Below, piece after piece: positions 52,290-63,444 of a stretch of 64,000 bases of DNA. Made by a program: the position numbers and the translations under genes. This DNA is from Odontesthes bonariensis. Lineage: Eukaryota; Chordata; Actinopteri; Atheriniformes; Atherinopsidae. The stretch's first letter is position 1. Each line of letters begins with the position of its first letter. The DNA lies in NCBI RefSeq assembly GCF_027942865.1, contig NC_134511.1, positions 1,377,001 through 1,441,000 of the forward strand. The letters run 5' to 3'. Below the pieces are notes generated by a model, which saw nothing but the letters and a program-made list of their open reading frames with translations, did not search any database and was not told where the DNA came from.

Positions 52290-53007
52290 CTGCGACACAC
52301 ACACACTCTGAGGTGTCTCCTGCATACTACGTACTGCATGCTACATACTATATACTACATACAGTATGCTACATACTATCCATACTATATACTACATACT
52401 TCATGCTACATACAGCATACTACATACTTCATACTGAACTGTGCTCACTTCACTCTCACCAAACTCCATTGAAAAAGTTTCAGATTTTGAGTTCGGCTCA
52501 GATTTAACAGCAGCTCCTGGTAACAGCTCAACATGCACGTGAGATTTTGGTTCCTGTGAAACTACGTCACTCAGCAGCTGTTGGACACCCGCACGGCGAA
52601 CAGCAGCACGTGCACAGCACCTTTACCTGCATCTCGCAGGACAACACAAAGACGTCTGATTGGAGCAAAACGACAGAAACTCTGTTCAGGACGACGCGCT
52701 GTTTCTGGGACCGGAGCCGGATGAAAGTGTGACACCTGAGTAGGTGTTCGGGGTTCATTAACACGTGATTTTGCTCGAGCTTCACTGTCACGCGGGACGT
52801 GAAACGTTAAACCGGCGAATTCTGGACGGAGTTCGGCTCAACCAAAACACAAACACGTGCGTTTGTGCACGAGTGTGTGCGCGCGGGTCTCAGTGGAGGC
52901 TAAAGCTAGCCTGGAGCTAACAGCAGCCGCTTCCGGACTTTAAAAACGTTTCATAAATGTATGAAACACAATTTAAAAACAGAAAAATCCTAGAAGTCAA
53001 AACTCAC
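52290..53007. other. DDX31 first intron
   Basis: Holds a short run of TACATACTATATACTACATA at about 52335-52440, related to the 45-kb array, and otherwise unique sequence. No exon is seen. Confidence 0.45.
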
Positions 53008-53110
53008 CGTGAAACTATCCGGACACAGACACGCGCTGGAACTTCTTCCGGCTACGTCGCTGAAGCCCCGCCCCGTGAACAGCTGATGTTGCGGACATGC
53101 GCAGTAGTTC
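53008..53110 (-). promoter_or_regulatory. DDX31 5' UTR exon and promoter
   Basis: On the minus strand a donor TTTCACG|GTGAGTTTT lies at 53008/53007 and joins the acceptor at 52290 upstream of the start codon. Just upstream are a GC-box (CCCCGCCCC, about 53067-53075), ETS-like CTTCCGG and an NRF1-like CATGCGCAG near 53097, typical of housekeeping promoters. No TATA box is seen. The transcription start is uncertain. Confidence 0.5.
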
Positions 53111-53309
53111 CGGGTCTTATACCCGTTGAGTCTGTAGCCAGGAGCCATAATCACCGTTTGCATGTTAAAAGTTGTATTTACGACATTTTCATCGAGATGT
53201 TTCAAGGCTTAAATACATTTTCAGTCTCCAACTGGAAGCCTTCATCACCAAAAAGTTTCTGTAATCACCCACAGCCCCCATTTCCGCCACAATAAAAATA
53301 CACTTCTGG

Positions 53310-54668
53310 TTAGTTAGTTCCTGGTTATGTTCTGGTTAGTTAGTTCCTGGTTATGATCTGGTTAGTTAGTTAGTTCCTGGTTATGTTCTGGTTAATTAGT
53401 TCTTGGTTAGTTAGTTCCTGGTTATGATCTGGCAAGTTAGTTCCTGGTTATGTCCAGGTTAGTTAGTGCCTGGTTATGTTCAGGTTAGTTAGTTCCTGGT
53501 TATGTTCTGGTTAATTAGTTCTTGGTTAGTTAGTTCCTGGTTATGATCTGGTAAGTTAGTTCCTGGTTATGTCCAGGTTAGTTAGTTCCTGGTTATGTTC
53601 AGGTTAGTTATTTCCAGGTTACCTTCTGGTTAATTAGTTCCTGGTCATGTTCAGGTTAGTTAGTTCCTGGTTATGTTCAGGTTAATTAGTTCCAGGTTAC
53701 CTTTTCGTTAGTTCCTGGTTATGTTCAGGTTAATTAGTTCCAGGTTACCTTTTCATTAGTTAGTTCCTGGTTACGTTCTGGTTAGTTAGTGCCTGGTTAT
53801 GTTCAGGTTAGTTAGTTCCTGGTTATGATCTGGTTAGTTAGTTCCTGTTTACCTTCTGGTTAGTTAGTTCCTGGTTATCTTCTGGTTAGTTAGTTCCTGG
53901 TTATGTTCAGGTTAGTTAGTTCCTGGTTATGTTCAGGTTAATTAGTTCCAGGTTACCTTCTGGTTAGTTAGTTCCTGGTTATGATCTGGTTAATTAGTTC
54001 CTGGTTATCTTCTGGTTAGGTAGTTCCTGGTTATGTTCAGGTTAGTTAGTTCCTGGTTATGATCTGGTTAGTTAGTTCCTGGTCATGTTCAGGTTAGTTA
54101 GTTCCTGGTCATGTTCAGGTTAATTAGTTCCAGGTTACATTCTGGTTAGTTAGTTCCTGGTTATGTTCAGGTTAATTAGTTCCTGGTTATCTTCTGGTTA
54201 GTTAGTTCCTGGTTATGTTCAGGTTAGTTAGTTCCTGGTTATGTTCAGGTTAATTAGTTCCAGGTTACCTTCTGGTTAGTTAGTTCCTGGTTATCTTCTG
54301 GTTAGTTAGTTAGTTCCTGGTTATGTTCAGGTTAGTTAGTTAGTTCCTGGTTATGTTCTGGTTAGTTCCTGGTTATGTTCAGGTTAGTTAGTTAGTTCCT
54401 GGTTATGTTCTGGTTAGTTGGTTATGTTCAGGTTAGTTAGTTAGTTCCTGGTTATGTTCAGGTTAATTAGTTCCAGGTTACCTTCTGGTTAGTTAGTTCC
54501 TGGTTATGTTCTGGTTAGTTAGTTCCTGGTTATGTTCACGTTAATTAGTTCCAGGTTACCATCTGGTTAGTTAGTTCCTGGTTATGATCTGGTTAGTTAA
54601 TTCCTGGTTATCTTCTGGTTAGTTAGTTCCTGGTTATGTTCAGGTTAATTAGTTCCTGGTTATCCAGT
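53310..54668. repeat. minisatellite of GTTAGTTAGTTCCTGGTTAT
   Basis: About 55-60 units of 22-30 bp with alternating GTTCAGGTTA, GTTCTGGTTA, GATCTGGTTA and CTTCTGGTTA endings and variable numbers of TTAG. It begins about 200 bp upstream of the DDX31 first exon and fills most of the DDX31-AK8 interval. Confidence 0.94.
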
Positions 54669-55304
54669 CAGGCTGTGCTTTTGGTTCCAGTTTTTAAAAG
54701 AACATTCTTTTAGTTTCTGTCTGTTTGGGTCCTCATGAACCCACCAGCAGCAGCAACAGAATCATGAGAATGATGAGGCCCAGATAGTCTGAATAAGGAC
54801 AGATCAGACCTTCAGAACCAGTCCAAACATCAGCCCGAGACCTGATCCAGAACGCTGGGACTTCCTGTTTGTGTTTCCATGCCAAACGGAGACTTGACGG
54901 CGTTTGACCACGATTATTGTTTGATCCCACACACACTTGCTTTTCTATCTTTGTGGGGTCAGGACTGGACTGGGGCAAAGAACGGGCCCGGGTATTTGGT
55001 TCTGGTAAAATATCCAAATGTGAGCTTTGGATATAAAAAGCCTCAAAAGTTCTAATAATCTCAGAATTATTAACAGTGAACTAAAATATTCATTTTTAGA
55101 GAATAAAGTTTTTAATTTTTTTACTTTTTACTTTTTACACACATTTCATTTAGTTACAAAGTTAATATTTAGGACAAACAAACACGTGTTAATCAATATT
55201 AACAAATTAAGAAAATATTAAAGGAATATTTCCTGATAGAACACATAAATGAGTTCAGGTGGGTCCAGGTGGATCCAGGTGATAGTTGGACAGGATCCAG
55301 GGTG
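54669..55304. other. spacer downstream of AK8
   Basis: No gene is recognised. Short frames at 54733-55017 on the minus strand have no recognisable family. This is the interval where GTF3C4 would be expected by comparison with human; no sign of it is seen. Confidence 0.5.
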
Positions 55305-58300
55305 TCAGTCAGTGGTCAGCTGGCTCTCCAGAACCTCAAACACGGTATGAGGGTTCTGATCCGCATCGACGTGAACAGCATCTGGAAACACAGACTGAAC
55401 ACAAACGTTTGTTTGTTTATGAAGTTTCCAGCCACAACAAAGTGCACGTACGTGTGCATGTGTGTGCACGTGCGTGTGCATGTGCACCTGCAGGGCAGCA
55501 GACCGGACCCGGTACTGTTCCAGTCTCCGCTTCACGGTGTCGGTTCTGTCCTCGGGTCTGGTCTGCAGTCTGTTCTGGACCTCGGAGCTCGGAGCGGGTC
55601 GGGTCAGGGCGTGGAACCTGCAGAACCAAAAACAGGAGTGTGCACGTACGTGCACGAGCTGGCACAAATCTGGTTGTTGTTCTGGAAGAACCAGCGCACT
55701 GACCTCTGCCCGCTGACCGGGTCGGTCGCTCTGAGACCGGTTCTGTCCAGGCAGACGTCATCCGTCACCTCCAGGAAGAAAACCCTGGAGGAGGAAAAGT
55801 TCTGATGAGGTTCAGAGAACCAGCAGAACCCTGAAGGTTACAGAAGGAAACCAGCAGAACCCTGAAGGTTCCAGCAGAGAACCAGCAGAACCCTGAAGGT
55901 TCCAGCAGGAAACCAGCAGAACCCTGAAGGTTCCAGAAGGAAACCAGCAGAACCCTGAAGGTTCCAGCAGAGAACCAGCAGAACCCTGAAGGTTCCAGCA
56001 GGAAACCAGCAGAACCCTGAAGGTTCCAGAAGGAAACCAGCAGAACCTTGAAGGTTCCAGCAGGAAACCAGCAGAACCCTGAAGGTTCTGTCGGTTCTGG
56101 AGTTTCCATCATGAGACCAGAAGGAGACCAGCAGAACCCTGAAGGTTCCAGCAGAGAACCAGCAGAACCCTGAAGGTTCCAGCAGGAAACCAGCAGAACC
56201 CTGAAGGTTCGTTCGGTTCTGGAGTTTCCATCATTTTATCCAGGTTTGATCGGCATGTTTCTCTCTGGAGTTGTGGCTGCAGCGAGCTGCATATTAGCAG
56301 CAGCACCGTCCTTAGAGATCTAAATCATGATTTTAGCCATTCGTCTGTCTCCACGGTCTCGGAGCGCACGCTCTCTTCCAAGAGCCTGACGCGCTAAGGC
56401 ATCCAAAAGTAGCAAGTCAGCCGCTGGTACCAGCTGGGTTCTGTGGTACCTGTTGGGTTCTAAGGTACCTGTTGGGTTCTGTGTTGGGTTCTATGGTACC
56501 TGTTGGGTCCTGTGTTGGGTTATATGATACCTGTTGGGTTCTGTGTTGGGTTCTATGGTACCTGTTGGGTTCTAAGGTACCTGTTGGGTTCTATGGTACC
56601 TGTTGGGTCCTGTGTTGGGTTCTATGGTACCTGTTGGGTTCTGTGTTGGGTTCTATGGTAGCTGTTGGGTTCTATGGTACCTGTTGGGTCCTGTGTTGGG
56701 TTCCATGGTACCTGTTGGGTTCTGTGTTGGGTTCTAAGGTACCTGTTGGGTTCTGTGTTGGGTTCTATGGTACCTGTTGGGTTCTGTGTTGGGTTCTAAG
56801 GTACCTGTTGGGTCCTGTGTTGGGTTCTATGGTACCTGTTGGGTTCTGTGTTGGGTTCTAAGGTACCTGTTGGGTTCTGTGTTGGGTTCTAAGGTACCTG
56901 TTGGGTTCTGTGTTGGGTTCTAAGGTACCTGTTGGGTTCTGTGTTGGGTTCTATGCTACCTGTTGGGTTCTGTGTTGGGTTCTATGCTACGTGTTGGGTT
57001 CTGTGTTGGGTTCTATGGTACCTGTTGGGTCCTGTGTTGGGTTCTATGGTACCTGTTGGGTTCTGTGTTGGGTTCTAAGGTACCTGTTGGGTTCTGTGTT
57101 GGGTTCTATGGTACCTGTTTGGTTCTATGTTGGGTTCTAAGGTACCTGTTGGGTTCTGTGTTGGGTTCTATGCTACCTGTTGGGTTCTGTGTTGGGTTCT
57201 ATGGTACCTGTTGGGTTCTGTGTTGGGTTCTATGCTACCTGTTGGGTTCTGTGTTGGGTTCTATGGTACCTGTTGGGTTCTGTGTTGGGTTCTAAGGTAC
57301 CTGTTGGGTTCTGTGTTGGGTTCTATGCTACCTGTTGGGTTCTGTGTTGGGTTCTATGGTACCTGTTGGGTTCTGTGTTGGGTTCTATGCTACCTGTTGG
57401 GTTCTGTGTTGGGTTCTATGCTACCTGTTGGGTTCTAAGGTACCTGTTGGGCTGGTGCTGGGACTCCAGCAGGCTCTGGGCCTGCTGCAGGTCGCAGGGG
57501 AACCCGTGCAGGATCCAACCTCTGCAGCTGCAGTCCACTCGGCTCAGACGCTCCTCCAGAACCTGCAGCACCAGGGAGTCTGGAACTGAACCGACAGGCC
57601 GATTGGTGATCAATAATCCAGGATCAATGATCACAACCGGAACACAGAACAGAACCCCGCGGACCACAGCGGCACAGTGCGCTCACTCTGAGCTCACCTG
57701 CTCGTCCATCGTCCAGGTACGGCTGGATCTCTGCTCCCGGGTCAGAACCGTCGGCTGCTGCAGACCTCAGCAGCTGACCACAGCACACTGAAGGAACACA
57801 TAGAACACTTTACGAGTTAAACAGAAACAACAGAACACTTTACGAGTTAAACAGAAACAACAGAACCAAAGTTCTGGTCCTGTTCGGATCAGATGTGCGT
57901 TCTGTTTGGACTCTAAGCCAACGTTACTGCTCCTGATCAGAGTGGTCTGATCCATAGATATGTATAGAATCATAGATATGTGTAGAATCATAGATATGTA
58001 TAGAATCATAGATATGTGTAGAACCATAGATATGTGTAGAATCATAGATGTGTATAGAATCATAGATATGTGTAGAATCATAGATGTGTATAGAATCATA
58101 GATATGTGTAGAATCATAGATGTGTATAGAATCATAGATATGTGTAGAATCATAGATGTGTATAGAATCATAGATATGTGTAGAATCATAGATGTGTATA
58201 GAATCATAGATATGTATAGAATCATAGATAAGTATAGAATTATAGATATGTGTAGAATCATAGATATGTATAGAATCATAGATTTGTATAGAATCATAGA

Positions 58301-61300
58301 TATGTGTAGAATCATAGATGTGTATAGAGTCATAGATATGTGTAGAATCATAGATATGTGTAGAATCATAGATATGTGTAGAATCATAGATATGTGTAGA
58401 ATCATAGATATGTGTAGAATCATAGATGTGTATAGAATCATAGATATGTGTAGAATCATAGATATGTGTAGAACCATAGATATGTATAGAATCATAGATG
58501 TGTATAGAATCATAGATATGTGTAGAACCATAGATGTGTATAGAATCATAGATATGTATAGAATCATAGATATGTGTAGAATCATAGATATGTATAGAAT
58601 CATAGATATGTATAGAATCATAGATATGTGTAGAATCATAGATATGTGTAGAATCATAGATATGTATAGAATCATAGATATGTATAGAATCATAGATATG
58701 TGTAGAATCATAGATATGTGTAGAATCATAGATATGTATAGAATCATAGATATGTATAGAATCATAGATATGTATAGAACCATAGATATGTGTAGAATCA
58801 TAGATATGTGTAGAATCATAGATATGTATAGAATCATAGATATGTATAGAATCATAGATATGTGTAGAATCATAGATATGTATAGAATCATTGATATGTA
58901 TAGAACCACAGATATGTGTAGAATCATAGATATGTATAGAATCATAGATATGTATAGAATCATAGATATGTATAGAATCATAGATATGTATAGAACCATA
59001 GATGTGTGTAGAATCATAGATATGTATTGAATCATAGATATGTATAGAATCATAGATATGTATAGAATCATAGATATGTATAGAACCATAGATGTGTGTA
59101 GAATCATAGATATGTATAGAATCATAGATATGTATAGAACCATAGATATGTGTAGAATCATAGATATGTGTAGAATCATAGATATGTAAAGAACCATAGA
59201 TATGTGTAGAATCATAGATATGTAAAGAACCATAGATATGTGTAGAATCATAGATATGTATAGAATCATAGATATGTATAGAATCATAGATGTGTATTGA
59301 ATCATAGATATGTATAGAACCATAGATATGTGTAGAATCATAGATATGTATAGAATCATAGATGTGTATTGAATCATAGATATGTATAGAACCATAGATA
59401 TGTGTAGAATCATAGATATGTATAGAATCATAGATATGTATAGAACCATAGATATGTGTAGAATCATAGATATGTATAGAACCATAGATATGTGTAGAAT
59501 CATAGATATGTGTAGAATCATAGATATGTGTAGAATCATAGATATGTGTAGAATCATAGATGTGTATAGAATCATAGATATGTGTAGAATCATAGATATG
59601 TGTAGAACCATAGATATGTATAGAATCATAGATGTGTATAGAATCATAGATATGTGTAGAACCATAGATGTGTATAGAATCATAGATATGTATAGAATCA
59701 TAGATATGTGTAGAATCATAGATATGTGTAGAATCATAGATATGTATAGAATCATAGATATGTATAGAACCATAGATATGTGTAGAATCATAGATATGTG
59801 TAGAATCATAGATATGTATAGAACCATAGATATGTATAGAACCATAGATATGTGTAGAATCATAGATATGTATAGAATCATAGATATGTATAGAATCATA
59901 GATATGTATAGAATCATAGATATGTATAGAACCATAGATGTGTGTAGAATCATAGATATGTATTGAATCATAGATATGTATAGAATCATAGATATGTATA
60001 GAATCATAGATATGTATAGAACCATAGATGTGTGTAGAATCATAGATATGTATAGAATCATAGATATGTATAGAACCATAGATATGTGTAGAATCATAGA
60101 TATGTGTAGAATCATAGATATGTAAAGAACCATAGATATGTGTAGAATCATAGATATGTAAAGAACCATAGATATGTGTAGAATCATAGATATGTATAGA
60201 ATCATAGATATGTATAGAATCATAGATGTGTATTGAATCATAGATATGTATAGAACCATAGATATGTGTAGAATCATAGATATGTATAGAATCATAGATG
60301 TGTATTGAATCATAGATATGTATAGAACCATAGATATGTGTAGAATCATAGATATGTATAGAATCATAGATATGTATAGAACCATAGATATGTGTAGAAT
60401 CATAGATATGTATAGAACCATAGATATGTGTAGAATCATAGATATGTGTAGAATCATAGATATGTGTAGAATCATAGATATGTGTAGAATCATAGATATG
60501 TGTAGAATCATAGATGTGTATAGAATCATAGATATGTGTAGATTCATAGATATGTGTAGAACCATAGATATGTATAGAATCATAGATGTGTATAGAATCA
60601 TAGATATGTGTAGAACCATAGATGTGTATAGAATCATAGATATGTATAGAATCATAGATATGTGTAGAATCATAGATATGTATAGAATCATAGATATGTA
60701 TAGAATCATAGATATGTGTAGAATCATAGATATGTGTAGAATCATAGATATGTATAGAATCATAGATATGTATAGAATCATAGATATGTGTAGAATCATA
60801 GATATGTGTAGAATCATAGATATGTATAGAATCATAGATATGTATAGAACCATAGATATGTGTAGAATCATAGATATGTGTAGAATCATAGATATGTATA
60901 GAATCATAGATATGTATAGAATCATAGATATGTGTAGAATCATAGATATGTATAGAATCATTGATATGTATAGAACCATAGATATGTGTAGAATCATAGA
61001 TATGTATAGAATCATAGATATGTATAGAATCATAGATATGTATAGAATCATAGATATGTATAGAACCATAGATGTGTGTAGAATCATAGATATGTATTGA
61101 ATCATAGATATGTATAGAATCATAGATATGTATAGAATCATAGATATGTATAGAACCATAGATGTGTGTAGAATCATAGATATGTATAGAATCATAGATA
61201 TGTATAGAACCATAGATATGTGTAGAATCATAGATATGTGTAGAATCATAGATATGTAAAGAACCATAGATATGTGTAGAATCATAGATATGTATAGAAT

Positions 61301-62759
61301 CATAGATATGTATAGAATCATAGATGTGTATTGAATCATAGATATGTATAGAACCATAGATATGTGTAGAATCATAGATATGTATAGAATCATAGATGTG
61401 TATTGAATCATAGATATGTATAGAACCATAGATATGTGTAGAATCATAGATATGTATAGAATCATAGATATGTATAGAACCATAGATATGTGTAGAATCA
61501 TAGATATGTAAAGAACCATAGATATGTGTAGAATCATAGATATGTATAGAATCATAGATATGTATAGAACCATAGATATGTATAGAATCATAGATGTGTA
61601 TTGAATCATAGATATGTATAGAATCATAGATATGTATAGAATCATAGATGTGTATTGAATCATAGATATGTATAGAATCATAGATATGTATAGAATCATA
61701 GATATGTATAGAATGGCTAGATGTCTCGTCCGCGTTGCTGGGCAACGGAGTGGAACGTCCGCAGATGGCGGCCATCTTACCACAGGCAGCTCTCTCATTG
61801 TGTTGATGGTGAAACATTCAAACATTCAAGACATAACTTGCTTAATTCTCAAACGTCTAGGTTAGTATAAACATCAAAGTAGTAAGCTAATTATCACACT
61901 ACAGACGAAGTCCATATTTATTTTTTTAAATAAAAACGTAAATATTTCAGGTTTATTTGCCCCATGACTCAGCTTTATTTACCCCTTGGGATGACTCCCT
62001 CAGGGAAATTCAAGTCCCCAGTAGCTCCAAACACACACATAGGATCTCTATAAATCTAAACACAGTATAATATAGAATAATTAATATAATATATAATTAA
62101 TATAGAATAATCTAAAACAAAGTGTAAAAAAGAATATAGGCTATACAAGATATACAAAGTAAAGAGAGTTAAATAAAATAAGTTATGGCACTATGGTTGA
62201 GTTATTGCCCATATTGCACTACACTTGTGTTAATTACACATTGTATGCACATAGTCTGACCATAAATAGAAAAGATATTGCACAGTAGTGACGTGAATTA
62301 TTGCACAGATGACCGAATAAATAAAATATCGCACAGGGTCTTTTAGTATGTAAAACAGTGTAAAATGGTGGAGATTTCTGCGAGATAAGAGTAATAGTGT
62401 CAGAGCAGATCACTTAGCGTAACTATGGTTACCTCAGGTTTGACTGTCTCCCGGACATCTCACCCTGTGGTAAGATGGCCGACTTGTGCGGAGGTTCTAA
62501 ACTCAGACGGAACACATCTAGCCATTCTATACATATCTATGGTTCTATACATATCTATGGATCTATACATATCTATGGATCTATACATATCTATGATTCT
62601 ATCCATATCTATGCTCTGATCTATGCGTGTGCGTACCGTCCACCATCTTGTATTTCTCTGACAGCAGCCGGGCCTGGTGGCTCCTCCCAGAACCCGGAGG
62701 ACCCAGCAGGAGGATTCTGGGAGTTCTGGAGCGATGACGAGTCCGGATGAAACCCAGAA
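55305..62759 (-). CDS. ak8: adenylate kinase 8, C-terminal half (partial)
   Basis: AK8 has two adenylate kinase domains and acts in cytosol and cilia in nucleotide phosphotransfer. Six exons of the second domain are present: 62759-62637, 57787-57698, 57585-57444, 55784-55704, 55617-55488 and 55394-55305 (656 nt, 217 aa plus stop), with all phases matching. Earlier exons lie beyond 64000. Visible parts: P-loop [50 protein letters not shown] (NMP-binding), [11 protein letters not shown] region [28 protein letters not shown] and [16 protein letters not shown]. The P-loop has Arg where kinases have Lys (GSGRS), and GFPR of typical kinases is GFPC here, so activity of this domain is doubtful. The largest intron (57788-62636) holds a 3.8-kb satellite. 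Confidence 0.87.
55812..56215. repeat. minisatellite, about 30-bp unit
   Basis: About 13 copies of AACCAGCAGAACCCTGAAGG plus TTCCAGCAGG or TTCCAGAAGG. It starts about 27 bp beyond the AK8 exon at 55704-55784. A larger duplication includes the TTCGGTTCTGGAGTTTCCAT junction near 56090 and 56215. Confidence 0.93.
56440..57443. repeat. minisatellite with GGTACC core, about 35-bp unit
   Basis: About 28 units of GGTACCTGTTGGGTTCTGTG plus TTGGGTTCTAT or TTGGGTTCTAA. The palindrome GGTACC or a CTACC variant is in each unit. The array runs right up to, and includes, the splice donor of the AK8 exon 57444-57585 (CAACAG|GTACC). Confidence 0.94.
57955..61712. repeat. 3.8-kb satellite, 18-bp unit TAGAATCATAGATATGTG
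   Basis: About 209 copies of the 18-bp unit with TATGTA, TGTGTA and GAACC variants. The rare GTAAAGAACC unit at 59186, 60122 and 61256 shows duplicated blocks of 936 and 1134 bp, which are 52 and 63 units. The last unit runs directly into the inverted-repeat tip at 61713. Ile/Ser/Tyr-rich frames of about 1,300 codons on the minus strand are translations of the array. AK8 intron. Confidence 0.97.
61690..62620. mobile_element. inverted-repeat DNA element whose tips are satellite units
   Basis: The left arm (ATAGATATGTATAGAATGGC onwards to GGCCATCTTACCACAGG, 61690-61785) and the reversed right arm (62620-62465) share the tip, TAGAATGGCTAGATGT, and CGGCCATCTTACCACAGG. The right arm carries about five 18-bp units (62524-62616) in inverted orientation; the left arm carries about 209. 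The middle (61800-62460) has no transposase and includes a fish dispersed-repeat piece near 62000. Foldback-like; superfamily unassigned. Confidence 0.72.
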
Positions 62760-63117
62760 CTGAGAACACACAGAGGGCTGTAGTTACGACAATGGAATGC
62801 CAGAAAATGGATCGCTAGTTCTGGTCATTTGGAAGAAAGAAAAAGCAAACAGCAGAAAAACTGCTGAGCTGGTTCTTCAGTTCTCAGGTTTTACTCATCA
62901 AAACCAAATAAAATCTGTTCCTCAGCAGGTGAAACTCAGAGAATCCAACACGTCTCATTATTAATGGAACGGAAACCGAGACAAAAGGTGCTCCCACTGA
63001 CTGATGATCAATTAATCAGAGCATTGATCAGCAGCTCCTGGCTGCTCCTTCCTGTGGAAGCAGGAAGGGTTCACTGAGGCTGGGTTCCAAACCGCATACT
63101 CATACTAACTTTCTGAG
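62760..63117. other. AK8 intron sequence, no gene seen
   Basis: No exon is seen upstream of 62759. From about 63079 (GCTGGGTTCCAAACCGCATA) a repeat element related to the one at 44940 begins. Confidence 0.5.
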
Positions 63118-63444
63118 TTAGTGTTGTGGAGAAATTAGAGTCGAATCCCGCGTTGGTCAGCCGTCCATTGGGGAGTTTATTGAACAAACCGTCACAGCAA
63201 ATGTGCGTACAGAGTGTACAAAATGTCCACCGTCTTCATACTGTGAACCAACTTTATACTGGTTTAATCATAACATGCATGCGTCATCCGGACTCAATCT
63301 CTTCCTGCGACGCCGAGCGTCTGCCCTAAATGTAAACAGCCCATACTACCTTTTACCCATATTCATATGAATCAGTCAACAAGGCTCAGGATGTAACTAG
63401 GCCAGAAGTCATGAACATGTCATGACATCCTTCTCCCACATTAG
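63118..63444. mobile_element. probable solo LTR nested in a DNA element
   Basis: The segment 63122-63440 starts TGTTGTGGAG and ends TTCTCCCACA, with TTAG on both sides (63118-63121 and 63441-63444), a 4-bp target duplication. GTTTATTGAAC near 63176 would be a polyadenylation signal on the minus strand. It interrupts the GAGTTAGT/TTAGTAAGC sequence of the surrounding repeat element. Confidence 0.5.

Noticed and set aside
54733-55017. Possible GTF3C4 remnant or small membrane protein on the minus strand
   Set aside because: No recognisable family motif; the hydrophobic C-terminus comes from a short simple-sequence stretch.
61733-61748. GTTGCTGGGCAAC as an RFX X-box for AK8
   Set aside because: It lies inside one arm of a transposable element, deep in an intron, far from any AK8 promoter, which is outside the window.
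57767-61825. Minus-strand frames of about 1,300-1,350 codons (Ile/Ser/Tyr/His-rich)
   Set aside because: Translation of the 18-bp satellite. Although one frame runs into the AK8 exon at 57787, it is not in the AK8 reading frame.
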